Shown: positions 46,651-58,144 of the stretch, piece by piece
Layout of the letters: every line of letters starts with the position of its first letter
Numbering within the stretch: position 1 is the stretch's first letter
Assembly: GCF_042186555.1 (NCBI RefSeq)
Contig: NC_133326.1
Location: 587,592,119-587,656,118, forward strand
Length of the DNA stretch: 64,000 nucleotides
Direction: 5' to 3'
Source: Aquarana catesbeiana
Taxonomy: Eukaryota > Chordata > Amphibia > Anura > Ranidae
Program-made: the position numbers and the translations under genes
Notes under the pieces: generated by a model
The model's input: only the letters and a program-made list of their open reading frames with translations
What the model was told of the DNA's origin: nothing
Database searches by the model: none

Positions 46651-46755
46651 CCGCTTGCCGCCCGCCCCGCCGTCAAATGACAGCGGGGCAGTGCAGCTCT
46701 TGTTCTAGGACGCCGTCATATGATGGCATCCCAGAACGGCCACTCTCGCGCGCCC
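46651..46755 (+). mobile_element. TTAA-element left-end fragment in the left Tc1 arm
   Basis: Directly after TTTATTTAA the text CCGCTTGCCGCCCGCC matches the left tip of 18614-19567. It runs only about 105 bp, then joins the Tc1 transposase at CCAGAGACCTGCG. Confidence 0.65.
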
Positions 46756-46761
46756 ACAGTC

Positions 46762-47099
46762 CAGAGACCTGCGTAACAAGGTAACAAAACTTTAGAAAGA
46801 TGGAAAAGGATAGCCAAAGCTTTGAATATGCCAGTCAGTACTGTTTAATCACTTATTAAGAAGTGGAAAATTAGGGGCTCTTTTGATACCAAAATCAAGT
46901 AGACCAAGAAAGATTGCAGCCACAACTGGCAGAAGACTTGCTCAGGATACAAAGAAAAACCCACAGGTAACTGCAGGAGAAATACAGGCTGCTCTCCAAA
47001 AAGATGGTGTGGTTCTTTTTAAGGAACACAATTCAACGATACTTGAACAAAAAAGAGCTCCAGAAGGAAGCCTTTACTGCGCCAATACCACAAAAAGCC
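46762..47099 (+). pseudogene. Tc1 transposase N-terminus, plus-strand arm
   Basis: Broken frames read parts of the Tc1 DNA-binding region: 'KSSRPRKIAATTGRRLAQDTK' split around stops, then NPQVTAGEIQAALQKDG and, after a frameshift, a tail resembling the usual RRYLNKKELQ. The only open piece is 46883-47104. It has no catalytic residues. Confidence 0.75.
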
Positions 47100-47140
47100 A
47101 ATGAGGCATGTCAAGGTGTTGTTGGGCATATTGTAACCAG

Positions 47141-47510
47141 GCTTTTTTGTGGAACTTGTACAGTAAATGCTTCTTTCTGGAAACTTGACCACGCAGCTCT
47201 TTTTTATTCAAGTATCATCGTATTGTGCTCCTTAAAAACAACCACACCATCTTTTTCCAGAGCAGCCTGTATTTCTCCTGAGGTTACCTGTGGGTTTTTA
47301 TTTGTATCCCGAACAGTTCCTGTGGCAGTTGTGGCTGAAATCTTTCTTGATCTACCTGACCTCGGCTTGGTATCAAGAGATCCCCAAATTTTTCACTTAA
47401 GTGATTAAACAGTACTGACTGGCATATTCAAGGCTTTGGATATCTTTTTATATCCTTTTCCAGGTTTGTAAAGTTTCATTACCTTGTTACGCAGGTCTTT
47501 TGACTGTTCT
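47141..47510 (-). pseudogene. Tc1 transposase N-terminus, minus-strand arm
   Basis: Read on the minus strand from about 47510, it gives DLRNKVMKLY, GKGYKKISKALNM, a stop, then SGRSRKISATTATGTVRD, NPQVTSGEIQAALEKDGVVV and a further stop. It is the mirror copy of 46762-47099, and it is better preserved, including the helix-turn-helix start. No catalytic domain follows. Confidence 0.75.
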
Positions 47511-47814
47511 TTTCTACCCCCTCATGGCCTCGTGTCTAGCCTGCTTAGTGCATCCATGTGAGTGCTAACAAACTCATTGACTATTTATACACAGACACTA
47601 ATTGTGAATTACAAAGCTACAAATGTGGGAAATGAACTTTTAATTGCAATTTTAACCTGTGTGTGCCACCTTCTGTGTCTGTACCAAGGTCAAACATTCC
47701 AGGGTATGTAAAAATTTTTATCAGGGCAATTTGGGTGATTTCTGTTATCATTATGATTTAAAAAGGATCCAAAAAACTATGTGATCATAAATGGCTTCAT
47801 GTGATTGCTATCCT

Positions 47815-47985
47815 TAACCACTTCCCGACCGCCTCCTGTAGATATACGTCGGCAGAATGGCACGGCTGCGCAAAGTAACGAACCTATACGTTACTTTGAA
47901 TTTGCCGCCACGAGCTCCGTGAGTCGGGTCGTGGGTCCTGCGGACTCGATCGCATAGCCGCGATCGCCTCACGGAGAGGACGAAT
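47815..47985 (+). mobile_element. TTAA-element left-end fragment at the right Tc1 arm
   Basis: TTAACCACTTCCCGACCGCC, then TCGGCAGAATGGCACGGCTG, matches the first ~170 bp of the 18614-19567 element. It breaks off at about 47985 and is followed by another MITE fragment. Confidence 0.72.
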
Positions 47986-48009
47986 GGGGAGATGCTGAAA
48001 ACCAGGGGG

Positions 48010-48294
48010 CGGGGGTTGAAGTTACATCAGTAAGGAGAGTTCTGAGACCTGATTGGAGGGAAGGGCCACACCCCTTTCACACAGGGTTGTCAGGCTGTCA
48101 ATCAGCTGAAGGTCTCTGCCCTGTCACCTTTTTTTCTTTTGGTGTCAGGAAAACTTGTCAGAAGTTAATCATGCTGATAGCAGAGGAATGGTGCTGCAGA
48201 CAGACATGACGCTTGGTGCTCTGAATTGAGACACATATGCACTATAGAGGGATGTGCTTTGTTCAAGTTTCATGCGGTTTATAACCACTTTAAG
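48010..48294. mobile_element. Right part of the AAAGTGGATGTAAACCC MITE family
   Basis: The order GACCTGATTGGAGGGAAGGG, TCATGCTGATAGCAGAGGAA and TTTATAACCACTTTAAG matches the right part of 56515-57008 with divergence. The left end is missing. Confidence 0.55.
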
Positions 48295-49642
48295 TCATTA
48301 TTAGCACACTGTCCACACAGCCCCTTACGCCACAGAGCTTTGCGATTGACCCTCAGTAATGGAGCTCATAAGATTAGAGATGTGGAAAGGAGGGGACTTT
48401 GAGCAGCGTTTCTCAACCTTTTTTAACCATATTAAAATCACATCTACAACTCAAGTACATTAGTGTAATCAGTAAATTTATGGATGTGATTAAAAAAGAC
48501 ACGTGGCATACATTGAGTGTTTGATGCCCAAGGTAGATCATTTTTCAGCACCTGCTGCTCTACAGGATAAAATATTTTTTTTAGTAACGATCACAAAATG
48601 AATATGAAATTTATATGAAATATAATGTCAGAAGTTACTCAGACCATCTGTCTTACATTGGTGGTAATTGAGGAAATGCCTCCTTGCATTGGTTTTCAAT
48701 GAAGGGTCCAGTTACATGTCGGAGAGAGATGTGTCTTCTCGCATCTATACTTCAAGAGAGAATGTCCCTCACAGTGAAGATAAGTTGAGATAATGTACTA
48801 TTTCACAGGGGGGGGGGGGGGGGTCGGTGGGAAGAATGCCATCCTTCGGCAGCTAAAAAAGGTCACTGGTGTCATAGCACTTGCTCTTCCTATTGACATT
48901 GGCCCTCAAACTATGTAGGTACCATCAAGTGAGAGGCCAACCAACCATTGTTCCAGGAACCCCTAGTAACCTCTGGATGAACCCTGCTTAAGTATGGCTG
49001 CCTTATAGTCTTCTTACATACTGTAGTTCCTCCTATTTCCTGGGTCCTCTTGTTTTACAGGGCCCATGTGTAGAAGTACAGGCCGTAGAGGAAATATGTG
49101 TTCCTGAAACCAAAAGTAGAAAGGGAAGTGAAAACAACAAGGCATTAGGCAGATAACATCAGAAAACCGATCAGTAGATGTTTGTAGTAACAGTATTCAT
49201 TGTGGTTATCAACTTCTCTTTTTCTTCCATTGCGGGAAGGCACACCAAACTACTTCATACAATGGTGTTTCTTGTGATTTGCTTTTTATTGTATCGTACC
49301 TTTTTTCTCTTTTAAACCATGTTGTAAAGCAGATAATTCTGTATTGCTGTGTCTTTGGAATATGTAAAAAAATATTAGACATTACTGCTGTATGAAGTAT
49401 ATTGTGAATGAAGCCTAATATGAGCTGTAACTGGTAAAATGAGGTTTCGCTCGTTCCCTTTCCTAAGCTCATTTTTCTCCCTGGTGTACATAATATCATA
49501 TTATTATGTGTATATGTGAAACACAGAAGTGATGGGACAGGTTTTGACGAGGGCATTCCATTATCACAAATGTTACTATACTAACAATCTGTTACTATTC
49601 CTTCAAAACAAGAGATTGAGTACAGAAAAGCCACTTGATATA
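48295..49642. other. Unassigned; possible decayed hAT MITE
   Basis: 48402 reads CAGCGTTTCTCAACCTTTTT, a hAT-like tip, and 48950-48990 has CAGGAACCCCTAGTAACC, which could belong to the same element. There is no target duplication and the middle is unrecognisable. A run of 15 G lies at about 48808-48822. Confidence 0.35.
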
Positions 49643-50603
49643 GGCCCCTTTCCCACGGGCGTCATCCATTCAGTGACATTTTTTTGCTAAGAAAAAACTG
49701 ATGAAAATAGATTCAGATGATCAGTTTGCACATCTGTCTTCAGTTCAGTTCCGCTTTTCATCAGTCTACATCCTTTTTGCATCAGTTCTTTTAGTTGTTG
49801 CCAAACCCGGGAAGAGGCGACAATTTGTATAAAAAAAAAAATTGCCTAAAACTGCCTCTTGCACACCGCAGCTTGAAAAAGTTCAGCACACCTTTCTCTT
49901 TTGTTTTCTCTTCTTTTCTCTTCTTTTCTCTTCTTTTCTCTTCTTTTCTCTTCTTTTCTCTTCTTTTCTTTTCTTTTCTTTTCTCTTCTTTTCTTTTCTC
50001 TTCTTTTCTTTTCTCTTCTTTTCTTTTCTCTTCTTTTCTTTTCTCTTCTTTTCTTTTCTCTTCTTTTCTTTTCTCTTCTTTTCTTTTCTCTTCTTTTCTC
50101 TTCTTTTCTCTTCTTTCTTTCCGTGTAAACAAGCGTCATGTATTCTTCAGTTAAAATTTTCTTTTAAAAAAAAATCTGCGTTTTTGCTCAGTAATTATAC
50201 GCCGCATTTGCGCTCAAATTCACACAGAATTGTCCATTATCATTTTCAACGTGAGCACAAGCTTCCTCGCATGCGTGAAAATTGCGTAAAAACTCATGCG
50301 CAAAAATGCTCAAATACATTAAAAAAAAAGTCTGAAAAAGTAGATGCTCAAACAGGAGTATCGTGTAAAAGAGGCCTAATGGACATAAGTGGAACGGATA
50401 TAAATGGACAGCATACGTTTACATACATTCCGTTTCAACAGATCTGGTGAGTGGCTGTTAAAAAATAAAAAATAAATAAAAATGCGGTTGTAAACAGATG
50501 ATCATCCAGTTTCATCCATAAAAATTAATTGCTGTCCATTTTTCATTGCTCACTAAACAGATGAAACTGACAGATGGAACGCTGGCCCGCGTGAAAAGAA
50601 GCC
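49643..50603. mobile_element. MITE with an internal polypyrimidine tract
   Basis: GGCCCCTTTCCCACGGGCGT at the left pairs with the complement of GCCCGCGTGAAAAGAAGCC at the right. The element is 961 bp, much of it a pure C/T tract at 49892-50123. It has no coding capacity; the reading frames across the tract are artefacts. Confidence 0.68.
49892..50123 (+). repeat. Polypyrimidine microsatellite (TTCTC/TTTTC)
   Basis: About 230 bp of almost uninterrupted C/T on the plus strand, made of 10-15-bp units such as TTCTCTTCTTT and TTTCTTTTC. Only a G near the left end breaks it. Pure purine/pyrimidine strands of this length can form triplex (H-) DNA. Confidence 0.92.
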
Positions 50604-50783
50604 TAAAGCCAAAACTTTTTTTTTTTATTTATTTACTTTTATTTTATTTTGGATTGAGTATATGGAATGGTTTAAACCTCTGTCAGGATTTTGTTTTGCT
50701 GTTTGTCCCATTGAGAAGATTTTCCTTCACTTTCCCTTCCTGTTCTTACAGTATTAAAGAGAAATCCCAGGTATGAATATTTT

Positions 50784-50828
50784 ATACATAGTTACATTAG
50801 TCCAGCTTGGACCAATGTAACTATGTAT
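50784..50828. repeat. Stem-loop (ATACATAGTTACATTAGTCCA)
   Basis: A 21-bp arm and its near-complement TGGACCAATGTAACTATGTAT are separated by GCT. The same motif in altered form recurs at about 51557-51606 (TACATAATTACATTGGTCTA / TGGACCAATGTAACC), on the other side of the CR1 fragment. Confidence 0.75.
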
Positions 50829-51091
50829 ATACCATACCTGGCCAATGCCAGGTATGACTGCTCAGCATGGGCACCATTCGGGGAATACATTTTTCTGAAT
50901 GAGTGCAGTGTTCTCTGATTAGCCAAAGTGCAAGGGTGAGATTACGCTCTCCACTTTGTCCAATCAGAGATTCATTTGCATTTATTCAGAAAATCCTAAG
51001 CATTCTCATAATGGCGCCCATGTCAAGTAATTGACCTCCTGCCTTCACAATGTAGCAGGGCAGCTGTTCGCCACGAAACATACGGTAATTA

Positions 51092-51477
51092 CATAATAGG
51101 TAAGGCTGAAAAAAAGACAATAGTCCATCCAGTTCAACCTGTGTAGGTGTACATGTGTCAGTGCCTATAATCATTTCCCATATCCCTGTATGTTGTGTTT
51201 TTTAAGATGTACATCCAAAGAGTCTTTTAAAATTATCCATACTCCCTGCAGCCACCACCAATTGTGGGAGAGAGTTCCACATCCTTATTGCCCTGACAGA
51301 GAAGAACCCCTTACGCAGTTTGAGGTTAAAGCATTTCTCCAGTCTCAATGTGTGGCCCCCTGTCCCCCATACACTCCCTACAACTGAATAGTCTTTTTCC
51401 TATACTGGGATAACCATTGAGATATTTGTAGATCGCTATCATGTCCCCCATCAATCATCGCTTCTCCAGGAAGAATA
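51092..51477 (-). mobile_element. CR1-type LINE 3' end, reversed copy
   Basis: Read on the minus strand it carries the end of the transcriptase frame ('GDMIAIYKYLNG'), a block like RKGFFSVRAIRMWNSLPQLV, and the tail CAGGTTGAACTGGATGGACT ending TTACCTATTATG. It matches the 3' end of the LINE at 11960-14006. Strong 5' truncation leaves under 400 bp. It is flanked on both sides by related stem-loop repeats. Confidence 0.85.
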
Positions 51478-51606
51478 CATTTAAGCAAGTGGAGATCACT
51501 GGTGTAGCGGTGTATACTTCAGTGATTTTCCAGCTTCCAAAGACATCGGCCAGGTATTGTATATACATAATTACATTGGTCTAAGCTGGACCAATGTAAC
51601 CATTTA

Positions 51607-52588
51607 TAAAATTCCCATACCTATCTAGCGCTACCCCAGTAGAAGCCGCTGGAGATTGGGCCTATTTCCCCCACAGCCAGGAACATGGTATTTTCCACAC
51701 TTTTCCTCAGGCTGAACAAACAGTAGATGTTTTGTTTTTGGTGTTTTTATTTAGGGAACGATGAACTTGGATAGGAACGGGACTTTGTGACTGAACTTAG
51801 TGCAGCCAGGTGCAGTGCAAAACAGCCAGGCACTGTGCTACTACCATATGTACTTTTACTACAACTACTTTCACCACCACTAGTGGAAACACAGGACATT
51901 GCATCCCACAGCTATGCAATACAGTTTGCAACCTTCTACAGAGCAGCCAGAAATTTAGCAGTCTTCAATTCTGTACAAAGTGGTTTACCAATGGTTAACT
52001 TGCATAACTCTTGGCTGCACCTGGTCCTGACTTGTGAGGTATTGCACTCCATTGTTACTATTCTTGTAAAGGTGGCTAGATTAAGTACTGTACTCACTAA
52101 GTCCCACATATGGAGCTTCCTGACCCCAGATCTCCTGTGTCTCTCTCCTCTACGCTGGCTCAGGCTGACTCCTGCTCTGGTGGGTCCTCAGATAAGCCTA
52201 GCTGAGACCTTTAAAGCTGAACTAGACTGCTGAGGCTACTCTCCGTCTCCTTCTCTCTGCCTCAGGGGCAGAGCCCCCAGCACAGGGGGTCACTTCCAGA
52301 TGGCTTGACCCTGGACTCTGCTCTCAGACTTCCAGGCATCAGAGTGTTTACAGGCTTTCCCTCCACCTTCTGGGCATGCCCCCCCCTAGGGGTTGGCTGG
52401 AGACCCATAAATATTCTGGCCGATTTCCCCCCCCCACTATACTTCTAAAAACACTCTAGAAGACAGGGGTAAACAGCAGATAAGCAACCTGACACAATTA
52501 ACCCCATGTTCCTCTGCCTACAGAGGAGCCAACTAAATTAACCTTCCAGCTAGCAGACTAGGAGAATGCTACATCTGGAATACTTCTT
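51607..52588. other. Unassigned, with a 148-residue open frame
   Basis: 51787-52233 stays open on the plus strand and starts MTELSAARCSAKQPG. It has no domain, signal peptide or repeat I recognise, and its composition is that of chance translation. The C-runs at 52380-52435 are low complexity. It may be part of an unrecognised repeat. Confidence 0.3.
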
Positions 52589-52591
52589 TAA

Positions 52592-52865
52592 GCCTAGGTT
52601 CACACTGACAGTGGGAATGAAATCGTGGGAGTTCAGCTGGACTCACACAATTGCATTCCAGCATGTCAGTCCCGACTTCGGGGGCGATTTCAGAGATATC
52701 TATGCAGTTGTCTATAGAAATCGCACCCCGAAGTTGCCAAAAGTGGTACAGAAATTACTTTTGTGAATCGGCACTGCAAATGCGGCGTGGCACAGATTTG
52801 GACGGTGCCAATCCCGATTTGGATTGCGATTTAACATGCTAAATCGCTCCAATGTGACCCAGGGC
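52592..52865. mobile_element. PIF/Harbinger-like MITE (GCCTAGGTTCACAC ends)
   Basis: A 274-bp element: GCCTAGGTTCACACTGACAG at the left pairs with the complement of CCAATGTGACCCAGGGC. TAA flanks both ends (52589-52591 and 52866-52868). The interior is GC-rich with GATTTCAGAGAT-type tracts, and non-coding. Confidence 0.78.
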
Positions 52866-52879
52866 TAAGTTAAATGAGA

Positions 52880-53827
52880 TGCCACCAAAGGAAGGGAAAA
52901 CCTGTGTTAGTCATCACTAGCAAAGGTGCTCCTATCGGAAGATTTTCCCCTATTCCTGCTTTAGTGACAACTCCAAAATTGGATTTTTCTGAACTTTCAT
53001 TCCTGGTGACCATGATCAATAGACGAAAAAAGGGAGGGTGAATCTTCTCAACAGGGATGTTTCAGAAGTAAATACCAGACAAGAGTTATGATTCTTTCCT
53101 AGTCTATCCAAAACAAAAATAATGTTCGCTTTAGATATACTTAGTATTTTGTATACAGTATTAGCAGAATACAATAGACTACAAAAACCCAATTAAAGAA
53201 CTCAGTTTTAAATAAAAAAGGGATAATGGTAACAGTTGAAAGTTCTAGGCCTGTCACCTTCATCTATCTTCATTGCTCAGTGAGTCACTGACCTGGAACA
53301 AACAAGGGCATATTGGGTATCGGATATGTGCTTGTTCAGTTGTTGACTCTGAGTAGTGAAGTAAGGATAAGCCCCAGAGCATGTCCAAAGTGACAGCTCC
53401 TGAATTTCTATCCTAAGGCTAGTAGATGCTGGCACAACTAAAATCATCCAGACGTCACTTCTTTCCTTTGCACCAGGACAGCAACATACAGTGTATGCAT
53501 ATTCCAACCCTGACAGGTCATTTTTTGCGGCTTGTGTACAATTGAGGACATTTCCCTTCACTTCCTGTCCCAAAAAACACCAACCGGAACTTATAGGAAA
53601 TGTCCCCTATTACAGTTGTCCCCAGAACAGGTGTCCTCATTGGAAGATTTTTTGTTCTGGGGACAGCTCTAAAATTTTGGATTTTATCTCTCTCCAGTTC
53701 TGTTTTAGTGACAATGGTCACCATGGAGATACAGTAGTAATTCTCCAATGGGGACACAGACAATAAAAAAACTTGACATTGGGTGCATCCTTCCCCACTC
53801 TAATAAAAAAAAATGCTGGAGATACAC
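52880..53827. repeat. Decayed copies of the 'GGGGACAC' MITE family
   Basis: Two stretches (52930-53120 and 53535-53825) carry GGAAGATTTT(T/C)CC, TTCACTTCCTGTCCC and CAATGGGGACACAGAC-like text. The full-length family member is at 63312-63694. Ends are lost. Confidence 0.5.
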
Positions 53828-54631
<804 letters not shown>

Positions 54632-56353
54632 GGGTAGCATGGTGGCCAAGTGTGTATTGCAGTACTGGGATCCTATGTTTAATATTCCCCAGGATTGTGT
54701 TCTGAATAGGGTGTATATGTGGTCTGTTCTCCATTTTCCTTCCATACTAGAGAGAAGTGGCCAAAATCAGAATTTGTGGATAGCGGAGGCACTGACACAG
54801 GAAAATATACAATTTGTTTCCAGATAAAATGCTGTAGCTTTATTAGTCTTCTTTCAGAATTGCACAACCGCTTACCGCCCTCTGAAAAGTAATCCTCTGT
54901 CTATTGCTTTTCAGACAGGGGTATAGCAATAGCTGACAGGCGTTCAGGAGACTCTACTGCTGCCTGAACTTAATGGGCAAGTTTGACAGGCGGTGCGACC
55001 TGTCAAATGCAAGTTAAAATTTCTGTGGCCGGGGAGGTAAAGCATTATTGGCTCAGCATGGATACAGCCCTGTCCAGCTTTATTGTTACAATCTGAGTGG
55101 ACAGGTGCCCACTGCAGTCTATAGATGCGAAAATGTGTGACTGCACCAAAGAAGCTCATGCTTTTTCCAACTTTGAATGACAAGCTTCCAGAGACTTGAA
55201 GCTCAGGTGTGAATGGGTACCACTGAATATATAGGGAATCTTTATGAGCATTGAAGCGCTTTGGGAAACACACTTCAGATCGTTCAGGTATGAACACAGG
55301 CCAGTTATAAAAGACGCAAAATACAGCCCTGTAATCATAAATACATTATTGGATTTGTTTTCAATGGCAAACAGTTGTATGCACATGCATTTCATTTGAC
55401 TTGGTATCAGCCTCCTGCAGTCCCTGTACAGCACAGCTCAGATGGGGGGGGGAAGTGAAGCAGCACAGAGAAGCAATCGGGTCCATTGTATTGCAAGGAG
55501 CCATACTGATAAGAGGAGAGAGCAAAGTGACAGAGGTGTAAGTTAATTGGTGTGGTTCTTCTCCATTCACTGTCTATTCAGAAGGTGGAGTTGGGAGGAG
55601 TAAAAGTTAAAACTTCAGAAGAAAGATTATGACCTCACCTCTAATAGTCAGGGCTGGGCTATGTGTACATCTTGGTACTGGATAGACCTACAAATCCTAA
55701 TGGTAGGTAACCAGTTCATATATGAATTTCATGTGTGTATTAAAGCTGTTTGCCTTTGCCTGAAGTTTAGCTTTAAAGTAAAGGTTTACGTTTAGTTATT
55801 TTATTTATATCAGCACAAGGGACAGTACCTCACTGAATGAGAAGTGTCCCTTGTGCTGGTGGCTGCTCTGCTTGGTGAAATCTTTCATTCTCTGCTCCCT
55901 TTCCCTGCAGCTGTGATATTCCAGTACTACAAGGGCTAATTCAAGCTGGTGCACCTGTCATAGGCACTCCTCCTCCTCCATTCATAAAAGGAGGAGGCTG
56001 ATCTTTCATTCATCCACCCGTCCTCCATTCATAGAGCACTTTTCATTGCGGGAAACAATAGTACAGTTTCTGTAAATGGAGAAGGGAGGCAGAAATTGCG
56101 GGCATAGGAAGCACTTTCGATGAGTTGCTTGTAACCTCTAGCAACCCAATCAGTGAGTGGTGATGGTGTGCAGTAACCTCTAGCAACCAATCAGTGAACA
56201 GTAGTGATCTGCTGTAATCTCTCACAACATATCGGTGAGCGGTAAGGATAGGCTGTAATCTTTGGCAACCAATTTCAATCGCTGTGTGATCTGCTGCAGA
56301 AAACTGATTTTGAGCCTCCCTGCTATTTTCGTGTATGTCTCAGAATGTGGTGG

Positions 56354-56388
<35 letters not shown>

Positions 56389-56514
56389 ACTGTTTGCCCA
56401 AGGTCCAATCACTATTAAAGATGGCCCTGGATGAGAGTCTGCCCAAAGAGGATCCCTCTGGTGTTCCTCCAGTCTATTTCCCCATGTGTATGGTGATATT
56501 CAAGTGGACTATTT
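54632..56514. other. No gene recognised; one long G run
   Basis: Unique-looking DNA. It holds a run of about 32 G at 56356-56387. The short frames that cross the run are artefacts. Confidence 0.45.
56356..56387 (+). repeat. Uninterrupted run of about 32 G
   Basis: A single-base run this long is rare and can form G-quadruplexes. Its exact length is uncertain because sequencing often miscounts homopolymers. Confidence 0.9.
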
Positions 56515-57008
56515 TTAAAGTGGATGTAAACCCTCCATATACCCAGTGAAGTGAACAGCCAAAGATGATACACAGAGATAAAACGAAACAAATCTCCCTA
56601 CATAAGTTTTACATGTATATCTGCTGTCTTCATCTTTAGATACTGTTTAGAAAGTGCCCTTCCTGTTAGGATTTTGTTCTCTTCCTGGTTATCATTGCAG
56701 AGAATTGTGGGCCCACAGCCAAGACAGCTGATTGGAGGAAAGGCACACACCCCCTCTCCTCATAGGTAGAGACTCTCATTTCTCTCCATTGTATCGTTCA
56801 GGGCTCTGCTTATCTATTTATAACAACCTTCCTTAACTGAAAACTCCAGCTGGTTTTATCCTATGTGACAGAAAACTCGTCAGGCTGATAACAGAGGAAC
56901 GCAGCAAGAGAAAGCTACAAGACACAGGGCTTTGGAGAGAGATCACAAAACACTGCAGATCTTTGTGCCCAGCTCAAATTTCATTAATCGGGTTTACATT
57001 CACTTTAA
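56515..57008. mobile_element. TTAA-flanked MITE (AAAGTGGATGTAAACCC), intact copy
   Basis: TTAAAGTGGATGTAAACCC at the left mirrors GGGTTTACATTCACTTTAA at the right; TTAA stands at both boundaries. The 494-bp interior has no gene. It is the reference for 36756-37472 and 48010-48294. Confidence 0.8.
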
Positions 57009-57341
57009 GCGTGGTTGATTCCTTTTGCTTAAGTGGTTAACGAATTGGGGTAAGAGTCAGTGTGAACTTTTTCCTCTTGGTGACGGATCCTTCTCGGCAC
57101 TTTCCTTTTGTGGACTTACACCCATGGGACTGTTTACATGGAGATGTTTCATTATTTTATTATTGGAACTTTTTCTTGCTTTTAGTGCTGCACTTGTGAT
57201 GTATGTCTTTTAATTTTAGGGATTATGGCTTACAGATAGTGAAAATTCAGTATCTCAGATAATAAGAATATTACAGAAGACCAATAAGAAAAGCTTTTAA
57301 TACAGAAATGTTGGCTTACTGAAAAGTATGTCCATGTACAG

Positions 57342-58125
57342 CAGGGGTCACCAACATGCGGGCCGCTAAATGTCTGGTCCACAGTGGCGTCGGGAGGGGG
57401 GCTGACTGGGGCCATAGCCCAGAGTGGGCCCCCAAAAAGCCCCGGGTCTGGTATTGGTTATTTACAATTATTAGTCCCAAGGCCTGGGGTTGGCCAGAAC
57501 TTGGGGCTATACAGGGCCAGACTAGCCAGCATGGCCGAGTGACATATGAAGTTCCGCCTCCTGGACAAGCTGCTATGATGGACGTCACACTGGTCCAATA
57601 CCGAGATGTGTGACGTCCATCATAGGAGCCGGTCCAGGAGGCGGGACTTAGTTTGACACTGCGGCCGCGCCGGGTAAGCGGAAGATCCCCCGCTCTGTGT
57701 AAACCAGCGGCTCACCTCTCTCCATGCACTGGCGAGGCTGCATTGATGGGCACTGACGAGGCTGAGCAGATGGGCACTGGTGAGGCTGAGCTTATGGGCA
57801 CTGGTGAGGTTGCATTGATGTTCATTGGTGAGGCTGCGTTGATGGGCACTGATCAGGCTGCATTGATGGGCACTGGTGAGGCTGAGCTGATGGGCACTGA
57901 TCAGGCTGCACTGGTGACACTGCATTGATGGCACTGATCAGCCAGTTGAAGTGAGCCCTCAGCCCTGGGCTGTGTAATGTGCAGGGGGGCTGTGTGATGT
58001 AAAGGGGTCCAGAGGTGCAGGAGCTGTGTAATGTTATCTTCATTTATTAGCAGGTGAATGCGGCCCTCCATGCATTCACATACATTGAATCCGGCCCTTA
58101 AGTGGAAAAAGGTTGCTGACTCCTG
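57342..58125. mobile_element. hAT-type element nested in the Tc1 copy
   Basis: A 784-bp insert bordered by ATGTACAG on both sides (57334-57341 and 58126-58133), an exact 8-bp duplication. It starts CAGGGGTCACCAACATGCGG, and its right end is the complement CAGGAGTCAGCAACC. Both are hAT-like tips. It carries a GC-rich partly self-complementary block (57575-57660) and a minisatellite, and no transposase. Confidence 0.88.
57735..57945. repeat. 22-bp minisatellite inside the hAT-type element
   Basis: About nine units of GAGGCTGCATTGATGGGCAC + TG, with variants such as GAGGCTGAGCTGATGGGCAC. The core GGCTGCA..GATGGGCACTGA is shared with the minisatellite at 3055-3790 and with 59290-59430. Confidence 0.85.
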
Positions 58126-58144
58126 ATGTACAGTATAGTATGCA

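Larger units (their letters stand above)
46547..47818. mobile_element. Fold-back (inverted-duplication) Tc1 element
   Basis: The left outer end TACAGTCCTGCTCAAAGTTT is a Tc1-type terminus. From 46762 to about 47099 the plus strand reads the N-terminal part of a Tc1 transposase; from about 47500 back to 47141 the minus strand reads the same part. Both arms carry GTAACAAGGTAA-type text, ATGCCAGTCAGTACTGTTTA and AAAAGATGGTGTGGTT. They face each other across a centre near 47120. The right arm extends through leader and inner TIR sequence to TATCCTTAA. Both arms meet TTAA-element ends, at 46651 and 47815. The C-terminal transposase half is absent. Confidence 0.82.

Noticed and set aside
48402..48990. 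Full hAT element
   Set aside because: Only one tip is hAT-like; no matching end, duplication or frame could be found.
49791..50450. Frames rich in FSSFLF or EKRKEEKR
   Set aside because: They are translations of the polypyrimidine tract on either strand.
51787..52233. 148-residue frame as a possible gene
   Set aside because: No domain, no promoter or splice context, leucine-rich composition as expected of chance frames; kept only as an unassigned note.
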